A stretch of DNA of 64,000 bases from Magnolia sinica (GCF_029962835.1 NC_080588.1:49149001-49213000); one strand, 5' to 3'. Counted from the first letter of the stretch, positions 21,243-34,544 are shown. Numbers and translations: made by a program. The notes: generated by a model not told the origin, from the letters alone.

Positions 21243-22370
21243 TAAGTAACTCAAAACTTTGAGGTTCCTAAATTCAAGAGATATAATACCAACAGATGTC
21301 CTACGACATGTTTCAAACCATTCTATAGGGAACTAAATGCAATAGCAGAGAACGAAGGAGCTCTGATCCTCCTATTCTGAAAATCTCTGAAGGGTGATGC
21401 CTTGGATTAATACACTTCCCTGAATTGTCATTGGATCAAAATCTGGGAACAACTCTTGCAAGCCTTCATCGAAAAATTTTCTTAAACCTCAACATGGCTC
21501 ACACCCCAATCAATGACGAGAAGCAAATTTCTATGATTGTCCATTCAACGAATAATTCGAGCATCTCTAGGTATTTGATCTCACACCCTTACGTAAACTT
21601 ACTCAACTTATCCGTGTTGGAGAGCAAGTATAAGCAGGAATACGCACGTAAACGATCTCCTTATTGCCTCATCATGTCGCTCCAGTCAAACAGAATAAGG
21701 TTGAAGGAAAAAATGTAAGATACAGGAATGAAAATTACAATGGTTACGTCCATCGCCTGGCAGAAGCAAATAGCATCAACGCCATAGCTCAAGGCACCCA
21801 ACATGCGCCTCAACAAGGATGTCAGCAGTACCATCAGTACTGCCCTTAGCATCAACAACAAAGATATTAACCACTACCTCCACCACAAAAAAAATCCACA
21901 TCCACGGCCTCCACAACCATAGTAGCAACAACATCAACAGCAGTAACCTAGGGGAAATGCCCAGTACCCCCATCAAAATTGGCAGATGAATAGGGAGTTC
22001 AGGAGATTCACTCCACTCACACAAATGTATAGCCAAATCATGGCAATGTTAGTGCAAAAATAACCCTTACTCCCCTACAACCCAGACCACCTCCAAATCC
22101 TCTACCAATGAACTATAATGAGAACAAGTATTGTGCGTTCCCCTAAGGTCGAGGGCGCTCGATAAAAAGATGCTTCTCCCTAAAGCATGCAATCTAAGAT
22201 CCTATTGACAGTCAGAAGATATCCACCTCAGATCATGGGACTGCTCTAGCACCTCCCACAAACATTCTTAAGAATCCCTTACCACAGCATCAATCAGACC
22301 CCAACTCATTAAGAGGTCCAGTCATCAACTTCATCGAAAAGGAAAGCATCGATCGCTTCTTCACTCCTAT

Positions 22371-23320
22371 ATGATCTATCCTCACCATCTTGGAGGATCA
22401 CTCAAATGCACCATTAGTCTTACAAGGGGCATCTCGGACCCCTCTTCCAACTGTCGAATCAGTAATCCTTCAAGGAAGGAACACTCCCTATTTCCTATAA
22501 TAATCTCCTATCAACAATCAGCCATAGGAACCAATGGTATCGAAAGGCACACCCTCCAACTTTGAACCAGTCATTCTGCAAGGGGCACCTTAAGTCATGA
22601 ATTGGTAGTCCTTGAGGAGGCTTTCTCCCCATATCCATCGTCATTCTCACCGATTCAGTAAGAGGGAGCTCGCAGAAGAATGCATCAGGAGTCAGAAGTT
22701 GTGGAAGGAGCACCATCAGCATACGAGCCAGTCGTCTTTTAAGGGGTAGCCCAAGCAATCACTGACATGTTACTTAGGGCATCTTTTTTGCATACCACAT
22801 CAACTAGCTCATGACAGAAGGCCTCCTTGCCAACCACCAGTAATGGAGAAAAGACCCTTCTTCATCCCATGGCAGCCTCCGACAACAAGAGCAATCAAGC
22901 CAGAGCCTAGGCCTCATATCATCTGTGAGGACAAACCTCACCATATCTCATTCGGCGAAGGTAACAAAGTGGTCCTACAGGTAAGAGCTCCTTATGAAGA
23001 GTAGATGGTGATCATCCCTATAACACCAGCACAACCGCCAACATCCAAAGAACCAATGACACTCGAGGAAAAATAGCCTTCATGCTGCAAGTCGGTTCCT
23101 TGGAACTATCCAGAGTGTGACGAAGTGAAGAACCCAAACCTTAACGGATGTTGTGCAAGAAAAGATAACGAAGTCTCTAAAAGTGCTTTGTCAGGGTAAG
23201 GGCAAGAGACAACATATGATGTAGCAATACGGCTCAAGACGATCCTATCACAAATATTTGTATGGGAGCTGCCATGCACATCATAAATGCATTGAGAGCT
23301 CTTTGCGAAAACATTAAGTA
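22371..23320 (+). other. gag-protease linker of the Tat-like element
   Basis: Decayed coding sequence with repeated AAGGGGCA(T/C)C text near 22425, 22580 and 22740, suggesting ancient internal repetition. No domain is recognisable. Confidence 0.4.
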
Positions 23321-23851
23321 ATGCTCATATCATCTCAAACACTGCCAAAAATGATTGCACTCATGATTAGGCAACTCCTCGCGCTCAGGGCCATCACCTT
23401 CACAGACGAAGAGCTTCCTCCCGAAGGCCGAAACCATGGAAGAACTCTCAATATCACCCTACGGTATGAGAACCTACAAGTTTCACTAGTTATCCTCAAA
23501 AACAGCTCAAGCCTAAATGTGTGCCCACTCAAGACTGCAGTCTGCCTCAGAATTGAACCTTCATCCTTTCGGCTAAGCAACATGAACATTAAAGCCTTTA
23601 AAAACTCTTGCCAGACTGTGGAAGGAGAAGTAGACATCAAGGTGCAGATTGGCCCAGATATCTTGGTCATCACTTTTCAAGTCTTGGATATATCCACGTC
23701 CTTCAACATGCTATTGGAAAGGCCATGGCTTCATAAAGTCAAAGCTATTCCTTGTACTCTCCATCAACAGGTAAAATATATCTTGGACAACAAGGTAATC
23801 TTTGACCTACTTGAATATGAGTTTATCATTCTAAGCGACTACAGTACATAA
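23321..23851 (+). pseudogene. aspartic protease of the Tat-like element, active site lost
   Basis: The open 176-codon stretch matches the Gypsy protease region: FTDEELPPEGRNHGRTLNIT, SSLNVCPLKTA, then FQVLDISTSFNMLLERPWLH (the family usually has LLGRPWIH). The position that should hold the catalytic Asp (DNGSSLNV type) reads KNSSSLNV, with Lys60 encoded at 23498-23500, so the protease would be inactive even though the frame is open. It lies between gag and RT in the expected order. Confidence 0.75.
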
Positions 23852-25160
23852 GAACCAAATGTCCCAGTCATCAACATCCATCATTCAGAAGAAGACATTC
23901 ATCACCACAGTTTTGAGATCGAGACTATGAATACAATCACCAATCCATCACCAATAAGTGTCGAGTATGTCTTGTCACTAGCAGAGCTATAGAGCTTTAA
24001 GTACCGTACAAAGAATCACTTTGGGACAAGGATAGTAGAGACAACCTATAATAAAAGGAAGTAGGGACTATGATACAAGCTTGTTATTAAAGAGAAATGG
24101 AAGAGGAAATTTTGATGCACGCCAATCAACTTCGTGAGACTTGGGGCTCCTTGTAAGGAGGAAATATCAAAAGGATTGACCTCACAATATAAAGGCCTCC
24201 CTTTATACCTAAGTGAGGCTTTGTGGCCTCTTATTCAGTGAGGAACAATCCTATTCAGTGAGAAACAATCCTAGGGCTAGTGAGGAAGGAAGCGCCTACA
24301 CCAAAAGAAAAAGAAGCGTTGGATTGAGAGCAAGACCAAGTACAACACCTCGAGGATCATCAGGATGCCTTGATACCCATCATCACAATAGCTCCAGCAA
24401 TTAACCAGGGGCATACCCCGCCTATCTCAGCATCAATCAATCAAGGGGATGACCTCCTCGCTCTAGCAATCAACCAGGGGCACACCATGCTTGTATCAGC
24501 TTCAGTCAATCAAGGGGTCAATCTCCCCTCTCCAGCGATCAACTAGCGGCACAGCTCGCCTATCCTAACATCAATGAACCAGGGGCATGCCTTGCCCATG
24601 CCACTTACACCATCAACTACACCAACGTCATCCATTAACAGCCAAGGGAAAAAACCCCCATCATCCAATCACGACCACGGCAGTATGATCTATTAGACCA
24701 TAAAGGGAAAATGGTCAGCCCTGGATTGGTCGGATGTTCAAATCCCAAAGCAATACCAGAAGGCGGAGCCGGAAGAGTTCTAATGGATGGTAAGTGACCT
24801 GTGAGGGACTGAGTACGACTAAGATCCTGAACTCGACCTAAGGAAAATCATGGTCGTCAGCCAGACCACGATTCTCTATTAAACGCATTGACCCCCACTT
24901 CTTCATGGGAGGGAACGCAGGGTTTCAATTGGACAACTACTAATTTAACCATTAAATAAGCCAGTGAGCCATCCGAGGGCACTAGTCTCCAAAAAAATGT
25001 ATTAAAAAAAAAATTTTAAGACAAAAACCAAAAACATCTAGCGTTTTAATTTCTCAAATTTTAAAAAAATTAAATAGCTTTTCAATTCATGCATTCAACA
25101 ATGTGTCTAGTTTGTCTGAAGTGCCACATGAGTTCAAAGTTGGAACATAAGATTTCGACA
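23852..25160 (+). other. protease-RT spacer of the Tat-like element
   Basis: Degraded. The first part retains pol-like text, and a tandem repeat lies at 24399-24600 (separate entry). The RT domain resumes near 25170. Confidence 0.4.
24399..24600 (+). repeat. about 35-bp tandem repeats in pol spacer
   Basis: Six copies of a unit centred on ATCAACCAGGGGCACACC begin near 24399, 24435, 24469, 24507, 24538 and 24574. Each reads INQGH-like text, alternating with INQGD or VNQGV, so a two-unit period is present as in the gag repeats. Confidence 0.8.
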
Positions 25161-25169
25161 TCGAATTGG

Positions 25170-27063
25170 ACTTCAAACTCATGGGTCTGGATGAATTTTA
25201 GTGTGGGAAAGATGAAGATCTAACTCCTAAACTCAAGGATCTCCTCAAAAAGTTTGAAATTAAAGCCAATGTCATAGTTTATGACTTCGAGGCAGTAAAC
25301 TTAGGAACTCCCAAAGTCCCTAGGGAAGTACACATCGAGATATCCTTGCCGTCTAAATTCAAGAAGAGAATGGTAGAATTCCTGACTCTGAGACTATCCA
25401 ACTTTATGTTCTCATATGAAGACATGTCAAGGCTCAATGAAAAGCTCGTTATACACCATCTACAAACAAAGCTAAAGATGAAGCCAGTAAAGCAAAAGCT
25501 TAAAAGAATGAAACCAGCATGGGCCCACCATGACTTCCCCATGTCGTACATCGACACTATGGTTGACAACACTGCGGAGCACAAGATCTTCTCATTCATG
25601 GACAATTTCTCGAGTTACAATCAAATCAAGATGGTTGTCGAAGATCACGAAAAGACTTCATTTATCAAGACATTAAGAACATTCTGCTACAGGGTTATGC
25701 CGTTCGGTCTAAAAAACACGGGAACTACATACGAGCGAGCGATGACAGGCTTTTTTCACGACATGATGAATAAGGAAATAGAGGTATACATAGATGACCT
25801 GATCGTCAAATCTTACATGATTGAAGACACTTTGAAGAGTTGAAGAAGCTCTTCAAGAGGTTGGAGAGGTACAATATCCTACTTAACCCTAAAAAATGCA
25901 TCTTCAGTGCAACAGGAGGTGAACTCCTCAGCTTCATAGTTAGCTAGGAAGGCACCAGAGTTGAAAAAATGAAGACAATATCCATCATCAAGATGCCACC
26001 TCCAAGGACAGAAAAGGAAATCTGCAACTTCCTCGACAGAATTTAGTACACCGGCCACTTTATTGCACAACTCACTCCCATCTTTGAGCCAATATTCAAG
26101 CTCCTTCGGAAGAATTTGCTTGAAGAATGGAACGATGATTGTCAAGACGCCTTCGATTGTATCAAAAGATATCTCATGAATCCACCAATTCTAGTGCCAC
26201 CATGTCCCGAACAACCTCTACTATTATACATATCGGTAGCAGCGGATGCCATTAGTTGCGTCATCGACAAACACAGTAAAAAAGGAAGGAACAAGCAATA
26301 TATTATCTAAGTCGCAAGTTCACTGATTATGAGACCAAATATTTAACACTCGAGAAGACATGCCTAAACTTAATCTGGGTAACTCAATGACTTCGGCAAT
26401 ACATGATCACATATCCTATCATCCTCCTTGCTCGCATGGATCTGCCCAAATACTTGTTCGAGAAACTGACACTTACTGGAAGGATAGCCAAATGGTAGTT
26501 AATTCTGTCTGAGTTTAACATTACCCATGTCACTCAGAACACAATCAAGGGGCAAGCCCTAGCCAATCATCTCGCTGCCCACTCATTACCCGATTATTAG
26601 CCACTAAAAACCTTCTTCCTTGATGAAAATATCTTACTCATCAAGGAGGAAGAAGAAAGAAAGGCAAACGAGTGGATGTTATTCTTCGACGCCGTAGCAA
26701 ACTCTAAGGCAAGTGGAATCAGAGTTATCCTCTACTCTCCCAATGATGTGCCAATTTCTATCTCTAGGCGTATAACATTCGAGTGCACCAACAACATGGC
26801 AAAGTACAAAAGCTTGCATTGTCAGTCTGAAAGAAACCATAATCTTTGGTGTAAAGAAGATACGAGTATTCGAAGACTCCAAACCAATAGCAATTGGAAG
26901 ACTAAAGATGAGAAGTTGATACCATACCACATATACCTTGAGAATTTGATCGAAGAATTCAAAGAAGTCACATTCTCATACATGCCACGAGCAAAAAATC
27001 AGTTTGCAAATGATCTTGGCACATTAGCATCAATGCTGGAAATTTCAAGAGGAGCTTCAGAAT
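25170..27063 (+). pseudogene. reverse transcriptase and RNase H of the Tat-like element
   Basis: RT motifs are legible: HHDFPMSYIDTMVDN (family: P-P-HIDTLVDNTA), FMDNFSSYNQIKM (motif A, with Asp), CYRVMPFGLKNTGTTYERAM (motif B) and VYIDDLIVKS (catalytic YIDD, about 25788-25817). The connection ERYNILLNPKKCIFSATGGELL follows after a frameshift near 25843. RNase H is seen as MLFFDAVANSKASGIRVILY (26676 onward) and YMPRAKNQFANDLGTLASML (near 27000). Catalytic RT residues survive but stops and frameshifts prevent a product. Confidence 0.8.
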
Positions 27064-27199
27064 GAGAGCTCATAGTTGAACTTTAAGATGAACCTGCCTT
27101 CTACCTGCAGATTAAAGAGGTGAAGCTACCCTATCAGTAAACCCGGGTATACCAACATCAAACAGTATCTAGAAAACTAGGAGTAACCAGAAGAAGCTA

Positions 27200-28440
27200 C
27201 ATCAACCAACCGTCGAACCATCCAACGTTTGGCAAGACAATTCACAATCAGAGGTGAAATTCTCTCTAAGCGATCATATAATCAAGTTCTCCTTCGATGC
27301 ATCAATGAATTTGAAGTTGCAAAGATCATGGAAGAAATCCATGATGGAGTGCACGGCCCGCACATGAATGGACACATGATGGTAAAGAAGATTCTATAAC
27401 TCCGCTACTATTGGATGACTATGGAGACAGAATGTTGCCAACACGTGAAGTGTTTCAATTGTCAAGAGCATGCAAATCAAATACATGCTCCAGCCTCAGC
27501 TATACAATCTCACTATGTCATGGCCTTTCTCTATGTGGGGTATTGACATCATCAAAAAGGTAAACCCAAAGGCTTCAAACAGTCATGAGTATATACTTGA
27601 GGTAGTCAACTACTTCACTAAGTGGGTAGAAGAAGCATCCGACACCACCATAGTACCGTCTCAAGTAATCAAGTTTATAAAGAACAATATCATCAGCCGA
27701 TACAAGATTCCACACACCGTCATCATCGACAATGGTTCATCTTTCGTTAAAAAAAAAGATGGACGACTTTCTTAGAAAGTTCAAGATTCACACCGAAGGT
27801 CGACCTCTTACCGCCTCCAGATGAATGGATGAGTGGAAGCCGTCAACAAGACACTTATCAGTATACTCGAGAAGATAGTTAAGAAATATAAAGATTTGTC
27901 TGAGAGGTTCCCATACGCATTATGGGCCTATCGGACGTATGTATGGTCTGCTACAAGTGCAACTCGTTTTGAGCTTACATATGGAATGACGCAGTTCTAC
28001 CAGTTGAAGTGGAAGTCTCATGACTTCAAGTGCTACTTGAGAATGAAGTTGAGGAAGGGAAATGACTCAAAGCCAGATATGATTAGTTGTACCTTACAGA
28101 TGAAAAGCGCATGCGTGCGCTAATTCATTCCCAATTCTATCAGAAAAGGATTAGTCGAGCTTACAATAAGAGAGTCCGAAAGAGAAGCTTCAAAGTGGGC
28201 GACATGATCATAAAGTTCATTCTATCGTAGCATCTCTCAAATTCCCGAGGAAAATTCATACCCCATGGGAAGGAAAGTTGATTATCAGAGAAGTACTTTC
28301 GAGAAGCACCCTTCGGCTCACCAACATGAAAGGAGAATATCTTCCAGCGTCAATCAATGCCAACAACATGAAAATCTTTCATGGGTAAGCCTATATAATC
28401 TCATTTACAATTACATTAGTAAAGTTAAAGTCAAAAAGAT
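27200..28440 (+). pseudogene. integrase of the Tat-like element
   Basis: Starting from degraded zinc-binding text, the core is clear: MSWPFSMWGIDIIKKVNPKA, VVNYFTKWVEEASDTT, HTVIIDNGSSFVKKK (27710-27760), then a frameshift, VEAVNKTLISILEKIVK and LPYALWAYRT-like text (27910). The C-terminal tail (EGKLIIREVLSRSTLRLTN, then GEYLPASINANNMKIF, about 28266-28380) is typical of Tat-type integrases. Frameshifts at 27770, 27830 and 28000 make it non-functional. Confidence 0.8.
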
Positions 28441-29816
28441 CAGGGTTATTCATCCTGAAAATTGACACTTCCATCCACCGATAAGTGCTTTAAACAAATG
28501 GTCAAAAAATAGAAAAGTGAAAAAAGAAGAAAAGTGAAAATACAAAAAAAAAAAAGTAATGGCAAAATAAAGGGCGTGCAATCCAAAAGAAAATAAAAAC
28601 AAAAAAGAATATCGGCCCCCAAAGCACAAACAACCTCCCCTTCACCTCAAGATGAGTTTGACTAAGGTCGACGGCTTTACCATTGTAACTCGAGATAAGG
28701 TTGAAATAACTACTAGTCGACTAGAAAAGACAGAATTCCGACCCCTCAACCACTGCAAAAAAAAAAATATTATTATTATTATTATTATTATTAAAATTTT
28801 AAAAAAATAAAGAAAAAAGATATGTGCATAATAAAAGGGGCAGAGTGAAATCCTGAAAGGAAACTTTGAGTAAAAATAGTGGGCAAATAATGGACTTGGT
28901 AAAAACCCGCAAGGTCGTCAAGGGTAAAAACAACATAACTATCAAGGGAGAGGTAAGATCAAATACATGAGATGTGGCGAAAATACGAAAGGGCATCATG
29001 GGAAAAATGAATGGAAAAACTAGCTGTAGCGAATACCTGGAAGGACACTCCAAGAAAAAATAACTCAAGAAAAGAAAAGAAAAATAAAAAAATAGGTATC
29101 AGAAGACAAGTCTAAGACAACTCATCATGCAACCCCAATTAAGAATAAGAAAAAATACAATTGAAGATAAAGATTTTACAGTATCTGACATATTTCGAAA
29201 GGCAATACTCCCCTAAGGATTCAAGGATTCTTTTAAGGCATTACCCTAAGTCACAAGTAAAAATACTGGATAAGTCACAGTTCCGATTCCCGCACCCTGG
29301 CACAAAAATCCAGACACGTACATACAGATGATACAAGGCACAAAGTTTTCGAAACATCTTTTCTCATTTCATTAAGTTTTCATTACATGCATGTCTTTTC
29401 CTTTTTTGAAGAAATAAAACAAAATATACTTTTTTCCCAAGTCGTTCATGTACCAAACAAAAAGAGTGTACAAATGTCTCAAAATCAGAAAATAAGCTCT
29501 CGACTCTTATCCTCACTAGGTAAGTGCCACTCCCTAGCCTCATACTCATCTAACCTCTATCTCAACCTGCTGATCTCCATACATAGGTAGTACAACTCCT
29601 CTCTCTCGAACTGATACGCAACTCTCACCTCATCATCCTCCTGCTAAGAAGTTGAAAGCCGTAAAGACATTTCAACGCACAAGTAACACAACAAGGAGAT
29701 CTCATACAAAAAATTATCATGAGTGGACATTAAGAAATCAGGATCAATGAATTGTCGCTCCTCAAATGGCTCATAGAAACCGATAGTTGATCCTCAGCAA
29801 CTAACATTGCACCACC
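28441..29816 (+). other. 3' non-coding part of the Tat-like element
   Basis: An A-rich region with (ATT)n at 28768-28794 and several A runs. No 3' LTR matching 17740-19344 is seen, so the element is truncated or its end lies beyond recognition. Confidence 0.4.
28768..28794. repeat. (ATT)n microsatellite
   Basis: About nine trinucleotide units. Confidence 0.95.
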
Positions 29817-30086
29817 CTACCCTTCGACCGCATCATCAACTAATCCAAGAGTCATGTTCAATAGCTCTGCTCTCTCTTCGGCAACTTGGGAAGACTCGCC
29901 TATCTCATATGTGGACCACATAGATATGTTAGTTGGTATAGGCGATGTCTCAAGAGGAAGAGAAGCCAGGAATAATGGATGATCACCATCGTCAAAGCTG
30001 ACCATCAGGATGTCATCGAAGACCCCATTGCATATTGCCCCAATCGGGCCGATTCGACCGTCCAAAAATGCCTCACAATCCATCAA
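29817..30086 (-). CDS. possible antisense ORF of the Tat-like element
   Basis: An 89-codon minus-strand frame, acidic and without low complexity (CEAFLDGRIGPIGAICNGVF, VSFDDGDHPLFLASLPLE), lies downstream of integrase. Upstream on the minus strand the same frame continues to about 30135 through one stop. Some Tat-lineage elements (for example Retand) carry an antisense ORF in this position, so this may be its remnant. I cannot match it to a known protein with certainty; chance is the alternative. Confidence 0.35.
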   Translation of the reverse strand: MMDCEAFLDGRIGPIGAICNGVFDDILMVSFDDGDHPLFLASLPLETSPIPTNISMWSTYEIGESSQVAEERAELLNMTLGLVDDAVEG

Positions 30087-30130
30087 ATCTTACAAGTGAT
30101 AATCTAAGCCATCCAAGATGACCCTCATCC

Positions 30131-32200
30131 TAGCCTTCTAATAGGTATAGTTAGACCCATTAAAATATGGCGGTCGTGTAACGGCACACCCCACTTGGGT
30201 AGATATCATTCTTAAGCCCCTTGGATCAACTCAATGCGGTTAAGCCCTTCAAGAGCTACCCTCTCTTATAACAATAAATTGCACATGGAGGGCCCATCGA
30301 CTATGTGCGAAAGCTTGACAGAGTTAAGGAATGATAGATATACCTTAGAGGGAAGTGATTATGACTAATTAAAAATTATTCCTTTTTAAAATACAATTGC
30401 TTAACTTAAACTAATATGCAAATTAAACTAAGTAAGGCAATTAACCTAAGGCTTACAAGACAATAAAGGGTTTAATCACATAGACTATAAAAGATGTGAC
30501 AATTAAGCAACTAGTCTATAAGTATGATAGTGTACATGTGTGTGTGGGATGTATTGCCGATCAACTTCCAGCATTCATTTAATCATGCATACATATAATT
30601 AAATATTCATCACATAAGCATAATAAAAAAAATGCTCAAATATAATCTCAAACATAAGAATATATAGAGTGTACCGGTTTTCATTATCTTAAAGGTTTTA
30701 AATTAGGTTCACCTCTAACCTTTATAATCTTACACAAGGACAGGATCCCTCAGAGACTTACATGATTTTCTATAGGCTAACCACAGGCCTTAGTCTTACC
30801 AAGAACCTATATGTACATGCCTTTGTTTGTGGCCTACACAGGGACTTAATTTAGGTCCTACATAAGAACCTAATCGAGTTTGGCAATCAAACTCCTACAC
30901 TCAATCATATACAAGGAAGGACCATGGACTCTATAAATGACAACCTTACTTGTCGGAGTGAGCCCGTTGACATGTCATCTTGGATTACTTGATTGATGCT
31001 CTCTCGTGCTTCAATCAACTCCTCTTTGCTCTTCCGATCATAATGTCGATGCTTTGTCAAGGCTTTAGCTCTAAGATCAACTACCTTATATGTAGTGCTT
31101 ATTTAAGGTGACCAAGGTAATGGGAAGTTAGGTAGAATCTCCTACAACTAATTAGAAGTTAAATGTTTAGGGGATTCACCTAGATGGACACTTTAGAAGT
31201 TAATAAACACCAGGATTTGCTAATAAAAATGGTGTCTAAACTCTAAAAAAGGCTTGAGATCATGATCTTCTTGAAAAGGAGTTTGGAATGCTTATTAGAG
31301 TGAAGAATCACTAAGAGAGAGCATGGATCTCATTGGAATAGAGCATGGAATGATTCGTAGAGCTTAGGATGCATGAGGGTATCTATAATGTTAAAATCCA
31401 TCATTTTTACAAAGATCCGATTGTTATATTTATCAAAAAAAAAAGCTCCAACGGATCTATAACGACTAGTCTTTAGTTCGACTGAAATTGGCTTCGGTGG
31501 CACCGAATTAGCCTGTGAAAAATCATAAATGTTACTGGACAATTTTTGGTGCCTTTGGTCGGACTGGACCTGACCTTTGGTCGCATCGAATCCAGTCAAA
31601 GGTTCATCCAACTAAAGGTGAATTATGTTATTTTTTAATAAGGCTTGCTTACCAGTTTTGGTCATTTTAAGTCGGACCGAATTCATAGTTTGGTGGCACC
31701 GAGTCTAGCCAAATGTCTGTCTGGCTGGAGCCGAATTAGGATGAAATTCAAGGTTGAGCTTGTTGTCTTGTTCTGGCCAATTTCGGTGAGACCAAATGAG
31801 TGTTCAGTGGGACCGAAGATTGCTAAATTTGTGCGGTTATTTTAACAACTTGGGACCTCTAAATCTAATCTAAAGGTGGTCAATTTAGGCTCCTATGGCT
31901 TAAGTGATGATCAATAAAGGTTTTACCTAATAGGTTTAAGATCATCTAGAGGTTTAGTTGGTTTTGGGGTGAAGGGTTAGGGTCATTAAGACACCTCATC
32001 CATTCATACTTTTGCTCCTTAATGCTTCAACTTCACTTGTGTCTTCGGTCTTCAGCTTCGAAGGGCTCAACCAATTACATGATATATGGACTCACGTGAT
32101 TGACAAATAAAATGCATAAATCAATCCACTAACAATATAGATTGCACATATACCCAATTCGGGAACCAACATCCAATATGATGTGTATTTTTAAAACAAA
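30131..32200. other. AT-rich non-coding DNA, LTR-like text
   Basis: No gene is seen. The stretch at 31440-31830 repeatedly uses TCGGTGGCACCGAA-like and TTTGGTCGGACTG-like words, as in the leaders or LTRs of some plant retroelements, but no paired LTR or pol is present. Confidence 0.4.
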
Positions 32201-33414
32201 TGCAAATGGCTGGGTCAAGTGGCCAATAGCACAGGTGTGCCAGTCCTTTCTGTATTTGTGGTCCACAACATCTATCAAATTATCCACAAGTATGTGCTTC
32301 ATTCGCATTCAGATTTAAACCAATAAAAAAATCTGTACAACATACAGTTTTAATGTACCACACATACACCACAGATCGACTAGATATAGCGATGTGGGTG
32401 ACTCTAATTGTATGAGTGTCCCTTTTCATGAATCTGCATTAAATCCACTCTGTTTATCCATATCCACCGCATCATTTGAAGGCATGATCCAAAACAAACA
32501 CCACATGCATATCTCAGGTGAACCAGCATACAAGTAATTGTAGTAAATGTCCATTACAAATTGTCGGTGTGATCGGAAGAACTTTTGAGTGTGGGCCGGC
32601 CTAGTCCAATAAAATAAAAAAAATGAAGGCCACCATCCATAACAATTGTTCATGTTAGGGCCCGGTGGAAAATATCACGATCATCTGAATACCATGTGGA
32701 CCACACTAGTGGATTTAACCAAGCCCATTGAGCACCCTTTAAATTCAACAGGGACCACATGATCTTTGACTCCCCATTCGTATGTGTATTTGATGGAAAA
32801 ATATGGAGCTCCAAACACCCGGAAATAGCAATAATTGTTTATTTCAATATCTGATTGAAAAATTCAAACAAGGGTAAATCATCATGATGACTTCTAACTG
32901 ATATACTAGTTATATCCTTGTAAGTAATAAATGATACTTTCTACTACATTTACTTCGGTAATCAGAAATCGAACAAGTCCAAAGGAGAGAGAGTGAGTGG
33001 AAGAAGTGGACTACTTGAGCAAGATTCAAGCCATCTATACATTAACTGGGTGGGTCTTCGTTCTCTTCATTAATCTTCTTTCTTTTTCTTTAAAGAATTT
33101 TAAAATGGGACATTGATCTTAGTAAGAAGTGGAGTTAGTGCCCTCTAGATGGCCCACCATCTTAGTTGAGGAATCCAAGGGAGCTAAGCAATCCAAGTCT
33201 CAAGTGATTCCTTCTTAATCTTCTTCTTGTTTTTGTATGTACATAAAAGTGGGCCTCGCCATGCAAATATGGTGGAGTTTGGGTGGCCCAAAAACTACGC
33301 CTAAAGGCTACCTCATTAAGAAAACAATGAGAATGGTCTCATCGTTGAAGAACTATCCAATAAGGGGCCCATCTTAATGAAATGTGTTCTATATATAATT
33401 TTATTTTTTTAAAA
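32201..33414. other. intergenic, nothing recognised
   Basis: It has MITE-type words (GGTCCACAAC, GGCCCACCAT) but no paired ends, no open frame with domain features and no RNA gene. Confidence 0.4.
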
Positions 33415-34160
33415 AAGTCCAGTGTAGTGGTTAGCAATGACACCTTCTGAACAGCCTAGACTTGTGGGGTCCTTAGATATTTAATGAGTCCCAAATTTTG
33501 TGTGATGATATTATACTCGATGGAACATGTGTGTACCAAATTTGGGATCAATTCGATTTGTCTAACCCCTTCATTCAATTTATGCAATTCAAACCGGGTT
33601 TGTTGTCTAATACAGTGGTTAGCACTAACACACTTTTGAATTACCCAAATTCGTGGGCTCCACAATATGTAATTGGTTCCAAAATTTTTATAATGATACT
33701 AAAATTGATAGAACATGTATAAATTTGTGGTCAATACAATTTGTTTAATCCTTTCATCCGATTTAAGCAATTTGGACCAAGTTTGTTATCTAGTGCAATA
33801 ATCAGCACCAATACCCTTATAAATGGCCCATATTTGTGGGGTTCTCATATATTTAATTGGTCCTAAATTTTGTTTGATGATATTATACTTAATGAATCAT
33901 GTATGTATCAAAATCAGGGTTAATCTGATTTGTCTAATCCCTTCATTTGATTTATGCAATTCGAATCAGGTTAATTGTATAGTATAGTGGTTAGCACTAA
34001 CACCCTTCTAAATGACACAAATTGATATTAGACTTGATAGAGCATGTATATACCAAATTCGGGGTCAATCTAATCTAACCCCTCAATCTGATTAATTCAA
34101 CTTGGACTAGGTTTGTTGACTAATGCAATGGTCAGCACTGACGCCCTTCTTAACGACTTA
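33415..34160. repeat. about 185-bp tandem repeats
   Basis: The landmark GTGGTTAGCACTAACAC-like phrase occurs near 33420, 33611, 33795, 33982 and 34123. Spacings are about 190, 184, 187 and 141 bp; the last unit has an internal deletion. Each unit also has a GGACCAAGTTTGTTG-like and a TTTGATGATATTATACT-like phrase. The copies are clearly diverged. Confidence 0.85.
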
Positions 34161-34544
34161 GGATTATGGAAGGCCACCTTGATGATGTGTTGTATATCTA
34201 GACTATCCATCTGAACAACCTGGCCCATAATCATATATATCCAAAGGGTGGACTACACAACAGAAAATGGTGGGGTTTAAGTGCCTACATTTCTTTCATC
34301 TCTATAGGCTTCTTTTCTTTTTCTTGAATCGCAGTTGCACATCCTTCTTTTACTAACACCGCACTTATCTCCAGTTTTCATAATGTGTAATCAAATCTGT
34401 CATACTTCGGCACCTCAAATCTAATAGAACTCGATCTAGCCATCTGAAACACAATTACAAAACAAATGCCAACAAAAATCTTGTTTTAAAAGGTTTCTCA
34501 ATATTTGGATTTATACCAATTATTGTGGAAAAAATACCCACATG
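34161..34544. other. intergenic, nothing recognised
   Basis: No feature can be supported except the 8-bp target site at its end (34537-34544). Confidence 0.5.

Larger units (their letters stand above)
19580..22370 (+). pseudogene. gag of a Tat-like Gypsy element, broken
   Basis: The capsid/nucleocapsid precursor of the retroelement. The N-terminal part (open 19691-20146) is Gln-rich (QAGLVQQQQ) and then runs into 12-residue repeats. A coiled-coil-like stretch (KIKELPEQLQTMQNQLQRQ, about 20570-20626) precedes DLPSMTFKDLCPFSDP. After a MITE insertion the frame resumes at VPKFKRYNT near 21262 and shows CFKPFYRELNAIAENEGALI and WEQLLQAFIEKFS, as in Tat gag proteins. A degraded zinc-finger region YCAFP(stop)GRGRSIKRCFSLKHA lies near 22130-22190. 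There are many stops and frameshifts, so it is not functional. Confidence 0.75.
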
